From positions 139,143,733 through 139,207,732 of the forward strand of contig CAMZMU010000052.1 in the NCBI GenBank assembly GCA_947311845.1: a stretch of DNA of 64,000 nucleotides, in the 5' to 3' direction. Positions 31,038-43,374 of the stretch are shown here, one piece after another. Source of the DNA: Poa pratensis (taxonomy: Eukaryota; Streptophyta; Magnoliopsida; Poales; Poaceae). The notes under the pieces are model-generated. The model had not been told where the DNA came from, did no database searches, and saw only the letters and a program-made list of their open reading frames with translations. Position numbers and translations under genes: made by a program. The stretch's first letter is position 1, and each line of letters starts with the position of its first letter.

Positions 31038-32086
31038 TTAAGGTGCAATTTCGGCAACCTCTAGGCGTAATCTGTCGTGCTCTTCCTCTTGGACCAATTC
31101 GGATTCGTCAATACATTTGACAGACCACTGGAGATGTTTCCCACACCATGAGCTGGCCTGGTACAAAGTTCATTGATTTAGGAAGAAGAACAACATACAT
31201 CCAGCCATAGTTTGGCAAATCTTTGTCTGAAAAAAGCTAGTACAGTTTGCAAATGCAGGGAGGTAGGTAGGGTTCCATTTCAAATTGTACAAGTACCTTC
31301 TCACCAAGGGTAAGAAACTGTCCCAGGTAACCAGTTATGTCCAAAGCAGAGCATTTCAGAGCAACCTGCAGAATTGAGCGGTGTAGCGTGCAGTGTGACA
31401 CACCTGAACATGTGGAATCAATCCAAGATGCCTAAATTGCCGTGTTAAGGCAACATACACATACTACCAGAAGACAACAACAGGGAGTTATTGAAGCCAA
31501 CGTGAATCAGCAACTGATAAAAGAGGATACAAGAAGAGCTTGGAGTATCAGGCCCAGGTCATCCGCAGAGAAACGAGAGGAGCCCTCAAGTTGCTTGATA
31601 AGCTGGATCCTCTTCTCCAGAATCTGTTATATGTGATCACTACAACGTTAGCGCAAGCTGGATCCTCTAGAGTTCATCACGAAAAATCGAATCAGGTTAT
31701 CTAACACAGGGAATCGAAGGAATTAGCTAACTGAAGAAGAGCATCGACGGACAGTAAACCCCAATTGGCATCCCCGGCCGGCCATGATTCCACACGCACA
31801 CTTGCCCGAATGCAGACAGCGAGGAACACCCGATTCGTAATCACATTGGCTTCCCCGGCCGGCCGGCCGGCCAGGATTCCACAGTCACTCTTGCCCCAAA
31901 TATAGCAGAACGCGGAAGACTGAACCCTAGGAAGCAGGGAGTAGGGGATCTGCGAAGTCGCGTAGGGATGAGATGGCGCACCTCGGAGGATTGGATCGCT
32001 TCTAGGAGACGTCCGAGCTCGCTTCTCCCCCTCCTCTCCGCCTCGCCGCCGCCGCCGCCGCCGCCCCCCTCGCCGTCGGTCTCCAT
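31038..32086 (-). CDS. Three-exon micro-gene, unit 1 copy, 97 aa, function unknown
   Basis: Exon 1 is 31982-32086 (35 codons, METDGEGG ... LGRLLEAIQSSE), exon 2 is 31297-31365 (23 codons, VALKCSALDITGYLGQ...) and exon 3 is 31038-31157 (39 codons plus TAA, ASSWCGKHLQWSVKCIDE...). All introns are GT-AG and phase 0; intron 1 is 616 bp, intron 2 is 137 bp. The same structure, splice positions and most residues are kept at 52771-61501, which strongly supports the model. An in-frame upstream ATG at 32101 would add five residues. The protein has a glycine-rich start, a short middle with an LD-x2-YLGQFLTLG motif, and an acidic, possibly helical C-terminus (VQEEEHDRLRLEV). I do not recognise the family. 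Confidence 0.7.
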
Positions 32087-32723
32087 TGCTCTCTCACTCA
32101 ACCTTTTTCAGCACAGAGACGAGAGCATAGTACGAGACAAGATGATTCCTTTTTCCTTTTTTTCTTCTTCGGGGGTTCTGGGGTGACGCCGCGTCCGGGT
32201 TTCCGTTTCCCGCCAAATATGGTGCTCCCTTGTGAAAAAAAAGGTCCATTCTTGGGAAATATGTGTAGATGCACCCAAGCAATTTCAAATATCAAGAGGA
32301 ATTAAACAAAAAATTCACATGTATATCTGGACATTCTAATTTCACACAAAAAGGTGCATTTAAAAAGTTTTGTGTGCTCTGTGTAGAAAAGAATAATTAC
32401 AGTGCTCCAAAATGACATTTCGCGAGATGTGTATAGAAGCGCCCCGAAATGGTATTTCACGAGTCATTTTCTATATCTTTTTTAACCCATGCCATGAAAA
32501 TGTCCCTTTTTTCCGAAACTCTGTGTGCAAAAATAGAATGTCCGAATTTACATCCATGATTTTTAAAATCCTTTTAACTTTTCAAAATACACTTTTAAAA
32601 TGGGTGCATTTACACCTCTAAGGCAAAACATCGTGTCCGTCCATTATTTACCTTGTCTAGCTCCATGACAGTAGTTGTCTGTTTGACTAGAGCTTACAAT
32701 TTGCCACGGCGTATCAAGTGAAA
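32087..32723. other. Upstream region of the unit 1 micro-gene
   Basis: Non-coding. It matches 61620-62155 of unit 2 (AAAGGTCCATTCTTGGGAAAT in both; CTCCAAAATGACAT in both). It likely includes the promoter of the micro-gene; I see no clear TATA box. Confidence 0.5.
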
Positions 32724-34302
32724 CTAGTTGAATTTCATCGCGCCCGCGCGCCGACACGGCGCGCCCTTAGTGGAGTTTGAAAGCTTTCGAATGTTTGAAA
32801 TATTCAATTTTGAAATTTGGTCATCTTCCATAAATAGTCAATTAAGCAGCTAGTAGTTTTGCAAAATTGTTTAAATACTGTAAAACAATATCTATGGAGT
32901 GTTACAAATTATGTAAAGCATGACCTATTTTAGAATTTGATTTATAATTCGAATATGCTGGTTTGGATTTTTTAAACAGCTATTTCCAAATATTTACATT
33001 TGTGGTATTTTTATGTTGATATTTTTTGAGCCCATGATATAAATGTGTATTCATATTTTGCATTTTGTTTTTGCGATCGTTTGATGAATGTTTTCAGTTT
33101 TTTCTGGTGGATATAGTTGAAGCTACTGATATCGTGGCATTTAGTAGTTTTGCAAAATGGTTTACATACCGCAAAACAATATTTATAAAGTGTTTTAAAT
33201 TATGTAAAGCATGTTCTATTAAGAATTTGGTTTCTAGATATAGGGGTTTGGAAAATAAATTTAAAACACCTATTTCCAATTATTTACAATTGTGGTATTT
33301 TTATTTTGATATATTTAAGCCCGTGATATAAATGGGTAGTTGTATTTAAATGATTTAGCAAAGTACCAAATTGTTTTATTGGGTCTATCATATTGAATGA
33401 TATTAGTGATATTATTTCTGTGAATTTTATTTGAGTACATGAGAAATTTGTGGAATACATATTTTTCAAATGTCGTAAATGTGTGATATGAGCCTTCATG
33501 TATAACTTCAAAATTTTAAGAGTTGCAATAATATGGAAAGGATTCCAAAGTATTGGAAATGATTGTTTTGAGTTTTACAAAAAAAATTAAAGTTGGTCTG
33601 AATTTGTTTGGAGATGTGTTTGAAAAGATTCAAAAGTTTTTGAAAATAGGAAAAATAACAGGGGAGAAAAAGAAAACAGGCTGAGAAGGCCGCACAATAA
33701 GCAGCCAGTTAACAGCCCAGTTAGTCCCACGGTGTTCCTCTAAAAAGAAACAGGCCCACGGCGACGTCGCGATGACGTCAATGGCCGTGTCCGCCGCGGC
33801 GGCGCCGTCGACGGCGGCGGCGTGCCAGGGCGTTCTAGGACGCGCGCTACCCGCAAGTGGCGGCGCCGCCGGCTTTGGGTCGCAGGAACGACGCTGGCGA
33901 CGCGCGAACGCGGCGACGGTGATTCCGGCGCCCTCGCGGCGGCCGAGCATCCAATTTCCGGCGAGGAGGTAGAGCGCGTGGCGGCGGAGCTCTCCGCCGG
34001 CGTAGATCTGTCGCGGGAAGGATATAGGGGTGGCTGCGGCGATCTTGTCGCCGCGCGCGAGAGAGAAAGGAGGGGGGGGGGGGGGGGGGGGGGTCTGCGA
34101 GGACGTTTTGCAAAAACAACCATGTTGTTTCCTGTAATTGCAGGTAAGGCCAATGTGGCGGCGGGATGTGGACTGCGGGTTAGTATCTGGTTTTGGGAGG
34201 GGTCTTTTTGTAAAACGGTCACACGCGGATCATATGAACAGTGATAAACAGTAGCTGGATCGCTGAGAGGGAGAGACAATCTCCCTCCTTTATATATAGA
34301 GG
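32724..34302 (-). mobile_element. Small non-autonomous Helitron, 1.6 kb
   Basis: On the minus strand the 3' end reads CTAG at 32727-32724, followed by T, preceded by a perfect 8-bp stem hairpin (32746-32764). The 5' end near 34300 reads TCTATATATAAAGG on the minus strand. The element is missing at the matching place in unit 2 (near 62145), which helps define its limits. It carries GC-rich sequence at 33770-34240 with overlapping frames and a run of 22 G, but no recognisable protein. Confidence 0.65.
34072..34093 (+). repeat. Run of 22 G
   Basis: A pure G homopolymer in the GC-rich part of the small Helitron. It may be subject to sequencing error. Confidence 0.85.
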
Positions 34303-34640
34303 TAATTAGCTCAGTGTCCAGACATGATATTTTTGCAAGGTGCTATACCATAAAAGTGGCACCCATTTTGTTCAACGTAACACGATGTACGTGTTTTTGT
34401 CCCCAAACTTTAATAACTTTTGGGTCTCCCATTATAAATGGATGAACAATTATATTCATATTTTTTGTTAGGACAAAACCTACCATCCGCCTTTAAATTA
34501 ATAAAGCTTCATGGTAAGTGTAACCCACATGTTCGGTATATCAACTTAAAATTTTAGAGACCACACCCGTCAGGGCTAACCACGACAAAACACGTAAAAC
34601 CAAATATCACAACAACGACAAAACACACATACAACTATGT

Positions 34641-35239
34641 TGAGGGTGATGGTTCAGCGACAGCGAGAAAATGTCAGGAAAGAGGCCATTGTTGCAAAAA
34701 TAAGATAGTTTTAAAAACATAGCCAGCAGTTCGTCGAGGAACTTTAGATTCAGTTTTAAGCTAATTGCGTGCAAAATAAAGAGCCCAACACACATTGGGT
34801 GCTTATTATGACATGTCTGATCCGGTTTATATTGGTGTTTTTGTCGCTCTGATTTGGTTTATATTAACTTACGTCCGGTATTAATTATGTACATAGATAT
34901 TTTACGTATGAAACCAAAAGTCTTCCTCTTTTTATAATTAGGTATAGATGCACGATGACTAAGGCCTCTCCGGTCCGAACATACGAAGGCCTAGTCCGTT
35001 TGTTAGGTTCAAAGTGTTTTGCCGCTCCAGTCTGGTTTTTTTGTTTTTTTTTTCACATATATTAGGTCAGCAAGCCGCCTCATTAAAACCCCGCCAGTCC
35101 CTTTCGGTACTTTGGTTAGGGAAAGAGTGCGTCTGAAACTCCAGTCCGGTTTATTTACTTACTTCCTGTTTTTATTACGCATGTGGGGATTTTTTGACGT
35201 ATGAAACAAGAAGGATTCCTCCTTTATTATTAGGTATCG
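34641..35239. other. Junction between duplication units, with a diverged internal repeat
   Basis: No gene. Two related stretches, about 34873-34950 and 35144-35240, share GTCCGGT, ACGTATGAAAC, TTCCTC and ATTAGGTAT in the same order, so the junction itself holds an old direct repeat. Confidence 0.45.
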
Positions 35240-36971
35240 ATAACTATAAATGGAAATGTTACTTATGGAGTATAAATCTCTGTCTATGACTTGATTCAGT
35301 TGTACCTACAGGTTTTCTGGTTCGGTAATGAGAGAACTTTGGCACCATTTGGCTGTCATAATCTTTTTGGACATATGTTTATGGTAGTAATTACTACTTA
35401 CTACAATTGCTATTGTACCATTGTGAACCAGTTGGGCCTTCAAAGTGTAACTGATATCTGAAGTTGAATTTGATTTACAATTTTTATTTAACTCACATAG
35501 TTGCAATGTTCGTATAGAACATGTACTAACTTAAAGATTGTATAAAGCTTTTGTTGTTTTAGTATGACCTCTTGTGCCAGCTTGCTTCTCCACTTCTGTT
35601 CCAAACGTCTTGGATTCAGGGTTCTGTTTGCTGCATCAACTTGCCTGTATTTCCTGGAATACCTTATTGTTATGGAGGTATGCTTCCTACAAGAGAACTC
35701 TCGTCAAGTGATATCCTTTTGTAGACAATGTGATTTTCTATGCTATTAGGTATTTTAGCCAGACATGAGGCTCCTTGGTAGTATCAATTCTTTCAGTTTA
35801 GTATGGCACCAATTTTTCATGCAGAGGGTTATGATAGAATTTTATGACAAATTCAAATGCCATAAGTTGGAAAGCGGGATGCGGGATCTCTGCATTTGAT
35901 CTTCAACAGAAACAATTGTGGAAATGCCAGATTTCTTTGCTATGACAGACTCTTATCATGTGGAGAACCCAAGATTCAGTGAGCATGTGTGGTTATACTA
36001 TTGCCTTTTTACATCATAGAATCATAATGCGAAAACCCATGTTTTTTATGAATTTAAATCGATGCTCAGTTTCTCCTAATAGAAGATAAAGTATGCTATT
36101 TGTCCACTTCACTTGAACGGTGCCAAGTTGTTTGAAGAATTCAGGCCCTTTAAATAACTGTAGATAACTGTTATTCTTTGTATCATTAATATGCCATGTG
36201 TCTGCGACAACTATAGTAATCGTTAACGGAACTGGAACATTTTAGCAAAAGGGCATTATGCTATTTGTGCGCTTCAGTTACCTGAATATTTTTCCCCATT
36301 GTAGATCAAATTGAGGTGCATAACTCTATAATCTGTAAGCTGGGTATGGAGCACTTGTGTTAGAACTTATGTTGACTGTTTTCCCCTTAGAAACAAGTTT
36401 AAATTTGTATGCTCATCATCAGGTTCCTTTACGCCTTCGGCCATTTCTGTGCCTCTCAAAAATTGAAATGCGGAGCTAGTAGTGTTCAATACAGCTGCAT
36501 TACCCTGAAACCATTTTCAGGCTACTGCATACTTCCCTCTACCTCAGAGGTCAGAGCTAAACAAATAACGGCAAGTTTCGAGAAAAGGTAGAAGCATGCA
36601 TGTCAAAAAGATTTTTGGCCAGGTACTGTAGAAATGGAATTGCCGAATTTTGATATACCCACAAACTTTGCTTGCTTGAAGCAGCAGGATTGTTGCAAAA
36701 AATAGTACTACCTCCAATCCATAATAAATGTCGCAGTTTTGAACTAACCCCAGTTAAAAACTGCTACATTTATCTGTGACCAAAAGATGACTGTATTTCC
36801 TTGTCTTCTATGTACTTGCCACAAGGAAGAATACCCGGAAGACGCTACTACTCTCACGCCCCTCAATCATATTCGCTGACAAAATGAGCATTCAGAACAA
36901 GTCGAGAGAAGAGCTAATGGCTGAATGCTGATCGTAGTTTCTGATCATCTGCATGGCTTCATGACAGTGCA
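35240..36971. other. Unit 2 copy of the H2B 3' flank and GATA 3' UTR; no gene
   Basis: Non-coding sequence that matches 27440-29053. No H2B coding sequence is left in this unit. A short MITE lies at 36706-36781. Confidence 0.55.
36706..36781. mobile_element. Stowaway-like MITE
   Basis: TACTACCTCCAATCCATAAT at the left resembles the common grass Stowaway end. ATAAATGTCGCAGTTTT is mirrored by AAAAACTGCTACATTTAT, giving a small fold-back. The right terminus is incomplete. Confidence 0.5.
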
Positions 36972-37280
36972 TCAGTTGTCCATGGCGGCGAGGAATGCAG
37001 CAGCTCGCTCGGTGCGTCTGGCCTCGGTGGTGGCACGGATGGCAGCAAAGGCCTCCTCGCTCAGGACGAGGCGGAGAGGCAGCGGGGAGGAGGAAGTTGG
37101 GCCGATCGCCGGTGGGAGCAGCTGGCCTTCCTTGTGCACCTCACCGTGACAGGCTACTGACGTGGTCTCGTTCTGGCGGTGCATCTCGAGTGCACGGGTG
37201 TATGAGAAGACGGGGCTCTTCGCCGGGCGGTACTCAGGGAGCAGCCGACCTTTCGTCTTGAACACCACGCCGCAGGCATT

Positions 37281-38312
37281 TGTCGGAGAATGACTCCCAC
37301 GAAACAGGGATAGTCAAGCTCACGAAGAGAGTTCGTGTAAGGGGCTGAACACGTTGGTCAAACAACTCTCAGCCTGCACGGCGACGGTGCTCATGAGGAG
37401 GGACATCACGGCAGAGATAGACACCAGCCCATACTCAGGTTCACGACCCTCGTGTGGAGGTAAAACCGCTACTCCTGTTTGTCTGTATTGCACTGCTTAT
37501 GGAGGTTACAGTACCATGAGCTTGCCGAGGGCTCTCTTTTGGCAGTGGTGTGCACAAGGGAGGGGAACTGTGGTTCTTCCTCCTTGCGCGTAAGTAGCTA
37601 TGCTAGAATGAGAATGCGATTTTGCTACGGTGGTGCATCTCCTCCTTTTATAGGCGCCCCGGGCCTCTTCCCTGCGCTTGCGCCGCGGAAGGGCTACCAC
37701 ATGGCGACAGAAGGGGGAGCACGGTGCACCGCAGCCCAGCTGTCCATGGACGCGGTCCATGGGCATAAAGCTGATGCCTGTGGCAGAGAAACCACCGTCC
37801 ATGCAGGACGGCCAGCTGGGGCGGCAGAGGAACGTGGGGGTGCCCACGGTGACGTTGGCCGTGGAGCGTAGCGCCGGCCGGTCCCCTTATCACCAAAGAG
37901 GAAGTTCTTATAGTCCGGTGCGCGTGGCGCAGCTTTGTTGACTCCTTTAATGACCAGAATGACAACTGCGGCGTCGTTGTCACCGCGCGCAGAGGCGCCC
38001 GTCACTCTGCGGCCGCTGCAGAGCCCATGTGCGCTCTGCAGAGGTTGCTTTGCAGCGAATCAATCCCCACGAGGGCCAGGGTGCCCTGTGGAGGATTTGG
38101 CGTTGACCTCTCTCCAGGAGAGATCACCTTGAAGAGGGGGCAGCAGTGGATGGGGCCTCCATAGGCCTCCGCTGCCTCTAGAGCCCCCGTGAGGCGATTT
38201 GCCTCGCGAGTCTCTCCAAGCCGTAGGCTTGGTCCTTAGTGGAAATTGGCCATCGAGTGTCGAGGGCCGTGGAGGACAGGCCCAGCACACCCTGGTTCTC
38301 ACTGGGCCGACA
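37281..38312 (-). repeat. 3' LTR of the Gypsy element
   Basis: Plus-strand start TGTCGGAGAATG, end GGGCCGACA. It nearly matches 49285-50316. A TATA box (CTATAAAAGG on the minus strand, 37644-37653) sits inside. Confidence 0.93.
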
Positions 38313-38330
38313 GTAGCCCCCGGGCCCATG
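38313..38330 (-). other. Polypurine tract of the Gypsy element
   Basis: The minus strand reads GGGCCCGGGGGCTAC directly before the LTR start TGTCGG. This G-rich form is common for plant Gypsy elements. Confidence 0.75.
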
Positions 38331-38496
38331 ATGGGCACGATGTAGTCTAGTGGACGCAGGCGAATCGTCATGGGCCCAAAGTGTCCGGCCGGCCCGAGAC
38401 ACGTGTAGGGCAGTTACGCCGCGACGACACGTTCTCCTCAGAGATGATGGGCGTAGTGGGGGGACCCACCACGTCTCGGTAACTGCTCTGAAGTGA

Positions 38497-38503
38497 TATA
38501 AAG
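38497..38503 (+). promoter_or_regulatory. TATA box of the antisense gene in the Gypsy element
   Basis: TATAAAG lies about 140 bp upstream of the ATG at 38639, on the plus strand, outside the LTR. The stretch between is pyrimidine-rich like a 5' UTR, and the ATG context (GACCATGGG) is strong. This points to transcription against gag-pol. Confidence 0.6.
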
Positions 38504-38638
38504 CCTGCAGCGCCGGTTCAGGCAGCAGTTATTGCCTCATTTGCGCCCCCGTCTTCTTGCTCTCGACCTCTGCGCTCCTTTGGCTCCGGTGCTCTCTCTT
38601 CTTCTCCGAGCTTCTCCTCCGCTCTTTCTTCCTCGACC

Positions 38639-40065
38639 ATGGGTCCCAAGAAGGATAAGGCGGCGATGGTGAGCGACCCTGCTGGGGCGCAGCAGGAGGA
38701 CGAGTTCGCGCAAGCGCTCGTGGGTACCCGCATCCACACGACGGAGGCGCTGGACAAGATCAGGCTGATGGTCGCGGGCAAGAACAACGAGCACGGCGCC
38801 ACCGTTCTCAAGGTGGCGCGCTTTGGCAAGCTCGCGGCGGGGCTGTACCCCATTTTCTTCCAGACCATATTTGCCGGTCTGGTGCCGCCGTTTTCCCCTT
38901 TCCTGGAGGAGGTTCTGGCCTTCTACCAGATCCAACTTCTGCATCTGCACCCCAACTCCATCTTGATCCTCGCCATTTTCGCGTATCTTTGTGAGGCGTA
39001 TCTGGGGGTGATGCCTTCCGTGGCCTTTTTCCGGAGCTTCTACGCGCTCCGCTCCACGGCGCCCGGCGAGCGGTCCGGTTCCGTGTCCTTCCACATTGCG
39101 GATGGGATGGGGGGCATCTACATCCCCATGTCCTGGGACGGCGACAAGCCCGTCACGCGGGTGACGAAGAAGGTGGACGACTTCTGCCAGCGTTGGTTCA
39201 TCGTGGACGCCAAGGCGCAGAACCCCTTCTTCGAGGTCCCTGAGGCGCCGCCGGTGAAGAACTCGAACTGGTCAAGCGCGCCCTTCCAAAGCCCGAAGAT
39301 TGCTGACTTGGTTGTGCGCATGAGGCTCGTCCGTGAAGCTGGCCTCACGGGGCAGATGGTTGCTGAAGACTTCGTGAGGAGCCGCATTGCTCCTCTCCAG
39401 AAGCACACGAAGCCGGCGTGGATGTACTCTGGCCCGGCGGACCCGATGCGGCTGCACTGCAGCTCCCACACCCCTGACGTCATTGCTTCCATCATGGGCA
39501 TCCTCTTCACCGCCCCGGATGTTCCTGTGCCGCGCAGCGAACTTGCGAGGCCTCTCCATCAGATCACTCCGAAGAAGCGCCTTGCGATCCTGGAGCTGAT
39601 GTCGGAGTTCACCCCTCAAGGCTTGGCGGGGGAGGAGAAGAAGGAGGCTGCGGCGCCCGTGGTGGAAGAGGATTGGACCACGGAGTCACCCGCCGCGTCT
39701 GACGCCGATCTGGGCGTCACTTCTGGAGGGGCGAATCCCTCTGCAGGGGAGGCGATCTCCTCGAAGCCTGCGCCTCCCGAGGAAGACGTCCTGGAGATCT
39801 CGTCCAGCGGGGACGAGGATTTCCTTGTGGTCCCTTGGCGCCAAGCCGCGGAGGAGGAAGAAGACAGCGACGGGGAGGGCGCAGCGGGGCGCTGCGAGCC
39901 CCGCTCCAAGGCCATCCATGACAGGACCGCCAAGAGCCCGGCGAGCACTCCTCTCAAGAGGAAAGCCGAGGCTCCCCTCGAGGGGTCCGGTGCCACTGCC
40001 GCGTCGGCGAGGCCGTGGCGGTCGTCTAGCATGGTGTGGGTTGATTCCCGCGCCAAGACATCTGG
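38639..40065 (+). CDS. Antisense gene exon 1: plant Gypsy-associated protein (Transposase_28-like)
   Basis: An uninterrupted frame of about 475 codons runs opposite to gag-pol. It resembles the so-called putative gypsy type transposon domain found in antisense ORFs of Tat elements: a hydrophobic LYPIFFQTIFAGLVPPFSPF block around residue 70-90, the HLHPNSILILAIFAYLCEAYLG block that follows, then FRSFYALR. It is followed by an acidic region (EDVLEISSSGDEDFLVV). Despite the name, it is not a known transposase, and its role is unknown. The intact frame stands out against the broken gag-pol. It ends at a consensus splice donor TCTGG|GTAAGG (40065/40066). Confidence 0.75.
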
Positions 40066-40147
40066 GTAAGGGTTGACCTCATCGTCTGTCTTTACTCATG
40101 AAAAACCCTTGTTCTTCTCTTGAAGACTTTTCTTGCTTGCTTGTCAG

Positions 40148-42388
40148 GGATTTGGTGACGGCGAAGCGCCGTAGGCTCCGCAAGGCCGCGGAGGTTCGGG
40201 GCGCCGCCACGACCGCCGCTGAGGGGCCTGTGGAGCCCTCAGTTGAAGAGGCTGCTAGGCCTGAGGCGACGGACGCCATGGAGCCGGCTGCTGACGAGGC
40301 CACGAGGCCTGTGGTAGAGGAGGCCTCAAAGCCTGTGGTGGTGGTGCCTTCCATCGGGGCAACCGCTTCGTCTCCTCCTGCAGAGGAGCGCCGCGAGGAG
40401 GGGACGATCGAGAGGACGCCATCACCGCCGCGCCCAGTCACTCCACCGGAGCGGCAAGAGGAGGTTGCCGCGGAGGCGGCGGGAAGCAGCACTCCGGCGA
40501 GGGAAGGCGCCGATGTTGAGATGGAGGAGAACGTTCCTCCGCCACCCCCGCCAAGCGCAGAACCTGAGGGGGCGGCCGCTTCTTCTGAGGCCGCTGCGGA
40601 TGCGGCTGCGGCGGACCTGGTGACGGCTGGGCAAGCTTCCCCAGCCCCCGAAGCCCGAGAGGAGACGCCGCTGGAAGGCGACGGCGCTGGTGCCTGCAGC
40701 GCAAGTGGTGGAGAGGGCCCGCTCCCGAGCCCCCAAGCCAGAATTGACCCTGTCCCAAGCACGGTATCCCTGCCCCTGAGCCTAGTGCAGATATGGGAGC
40801 TTCCGCGCCTCGTGGGAGCTCTTGGGCTCTGGTCCTGGGTGGCAGGGACTGGAGCGGTGTTCACCGCAGCTCCGCCTTCAACTTGGCGAGGGGTGCGCTG
40901 GATGGGCTGGAGGCCCACCTCGCCCTCGAGGAGGCCGAGCTCGCCAGGCAGCACGACGAGCTCGAGAAGGCCCGGGCCCGCTTCTTCGAGACCGTGGAGC
41001 GCTGCCGCCGCGGCAACGAGGCCATGCAGGCGCAGCGTGAGGAGGCGCTACGTTTCGCCGAGGAGGTCCGTGAGAGCGCGGTGCGCGAGGCCCAAGAGAC
41101 CCTGGAGCCACTCCGGGCTGAGCGCGAGGCCGCGGCCGAAGGTCGTGACGCGGCTATCGTGGAACGCCTAGCTGCAGGCTTGGAGCGCGTGGCCCTTGAG
41201 ACCACGCTGGCCACTCAACGCCAGGAGCTTGTTGACCTCGAGGCGAAGATCATTGTGGATTCTGAGGTTGTGCGAAAGTCCTTGGACCAACACCGCATGT
41301 CCTTGGACGCTCGTGAGCAAGCTTTGGCGTCACGCGAGGCAGAGGCGCTCAAGCGCGAGGAGCAACAGCTGCAGGTCGACAGGGAGCTGACCACGCAGCG
41401 CGTGGACCTTGAGGCGCGCGAGGGCAACTTGGCTGAGGCCATAGGCAAGCACGGCGAGGAGGTGGCCAGGCACAAAGAGCTTGTGCAGAAGTCCAACGAG
41501 AAGCTCGCCAAGAAGAAGAAGGAGGCTGAGGAGGAGGCCGTCGCCAAGCAGAAAGACTTCCGCGCTGCCGTTGCTGAAGATTACGCTGGGAGGTTCAGAG
41601 GCAGGAGGATCGCTTCAAGAAGAAACGTGCGGAGGACCACGACCGCATCGTTCAGCTGGAGCACCTGAATGCCAGCCTGAACTCCCAGGCGAGGCGCGCC
41701 AAGGATGGTCGTCGCCGCGTGGAAGAGGCTCGCGAACGTGCAGATCAAGACCTCGCCTCCCTGATGGCTGATATGAAGGAGCTAAACACGCAGGTAGGCC
41801 CTGCGGTGGAGCATGCTGTAGAGGCTGAGCACAGCGTGCATGCGGCATGGGTCTTGACGCAGCAGCGGGAGCGCATGTTCAAGTCCTTGGTGACTCGGGG
41901 GAACACTCTCGCGGGGCAGCTAGGAGTGGATGCCCCTGCGGTTCCCGTTCATGGGAACGCTGATGCCGCCACATACCTCGCCTACTTCGATCAGCTCTTC
42001 ACCGCGCTCGAGGGCCCTGTGGCAGAACTTGGCGACGTTGTTGATGAGGAGTGCCGCAAGCTCTTGATGGTGGCGATCGACGCGTCTTCGCCAACCTTCA
42101 GCGTCTTCATCCCAGCTTCGACTTCGAGTCCGTGACCGAGCCTGTCGAGGATGACCAAGCCCACCTCTCCAACTTGGTTCGGAGGAGGTCAACGATTACG
42201 TCGACCGCTTCAAGAGGGTCGAGGCGGAGCAGGCCGCTGAGGAGGAGGAAGGCGCCGAAGAAGAAGCTGAAGAGGAGGCTGAGGAGGATGGTGCGGCGAT
42301 GCCCCTGCCTAGGCCGCTCCTGCAACAAGACGCGCTTGAGCGCAACTATCTTTGTTTTAAGACTTGTTCAATTCATTCTGGTTTGTAA
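40148..42388 (+). pseudogene. Antisense gene exon 2: alanine/glutamate-rich and coiled-coil region, frameshifted
   Basis: An 82-bp intron (40066-40147, GTAAGG ... TTGTCAG) joins exon 1 to this exon in frame (TSG then DLVTAKRRRLRK). The first part is a low-complexity, acidic and proline-rich stretch. From about 40793 the frame changes and a long coiled coil follows (ALEEAELARQHDELEKARAR; EALKREEQQLQVDRE). Another shift leads to 41719-42135 (VLTQQRERMFKSLV), and a third to an acidic C-terminus (EEEEGAEEEAEEE) ending with TAA at 42386-42388. The frameshifts may be real decay. Function unknown; a structural or Gag-like assembly role is only speculation. Confidence 0.6.
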
Positions 42389-43374
42389 GACACTTTAACG
42401 TGTGCTACTATGTGTATGTCCCTCGATGGGCCTTTTATCCCTGTTCCATGTCTTTTTTCGCTCTACGTCGTCAGGACCCATCTCTTTGCGCTATGACTCC
42501 GCCGCTGCGGTATGCCGGAGCTTGACTCGGCAAGGCCGGGGGGTGTTTAAGGCTTAGAGAGGTAAGGGCTCTCGAGTCGCGGTGCTCGAGGGCCCCCCTT
42601 TGACGCACAAGCAGTCCATGGAGTGTGAGGGAGAAAAAACCCGCTCGAGGGACGGCAGATGCTCGTGAGAGAGAGGAAAAACTCCTGAGGCGCGAGCGCT
42701 GGACTTAGCTTTGCGAGACTTTGGCCTCGTAGAGGGCGTTGGTTTCCCTGATGGTGCGCTTCCCTCTTGAGGCCGGAGCGTGGCTTCACGAGCTTGGGGG
42801 GACTCTTGTTCCCTGTATTGGTTAGAGAGGCAAACCCAAAGCAAACATGGTAGTAAAACTCATGCGCGCTTATAGGTTTCCTCATGAGTATCTCGCGAGG
42901 AGAGTAAGTACCAAGGTCCTTTGGTGAGGTGGCGTGTTTGGGAGCAAGCCCATGGGCCAGAGCTCTTTGGGAGGTAACAGGCGTGAGAGCGTGCTCACGT
43001 GTTAGAGCTCGGATCCTTTGGATTTTGCGGTGCTGCTGGGGTGCTCTCGAGGCACAGTCACCGTACTCAGCCCCCGCTCGCGAGGTGCGCATGGGGAAAA
43101 ATGAGCGCGAAATGAACTAAGATGATGAAAAGTAAAACTCACCACCAAAATATTACACAGCGGCGCCTCAGCGCAATGTTTCATTGAGAAACGAATTGGT
43201 TCATTACACTTGGTATACCAAGATAAAGTTTTCCATGTCGAGGCATGGGGACCACATTCAGTGGCTGAGACTCTTCACGGCCTGCGGCGGCACGTTATCA
43301 GGAGAGCTCAGAGGGGCTGGCCCTCGGGAGGAGAAGCTTTTGTGAAGCTTGGAGGTGAAGTTGTGTGCTTCCCT
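42389..43374. other. Non-coding spacer of the Gypsy element
   Basis: Lies between the end of the antisense gene (plus) and the end of pol (minus), so the two genes converge here. I see no credible frame. It probably holds both transcript ends. Confidence 0.5.

Larger units (their letters stand above)
27440..34640. repeat. Segmental duplication, unit 1
   Basis: The order H2B 3' flank, GATA gene (minus), spacer, three-exon micro-gene (minus) and upstream sequence is repeated in the same order and orientation in unit 2 (35240-62535). Matches include TGATATCTGAAGT near 27650 and 35452, the spacer near 30355 and 51950, the micro-gene exons, and TTTAAATTAATAAAGCTT near 34492 and 62360. Unit 1 alone contains the Helitron at 32724-34302. 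Confidence 0.85.
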
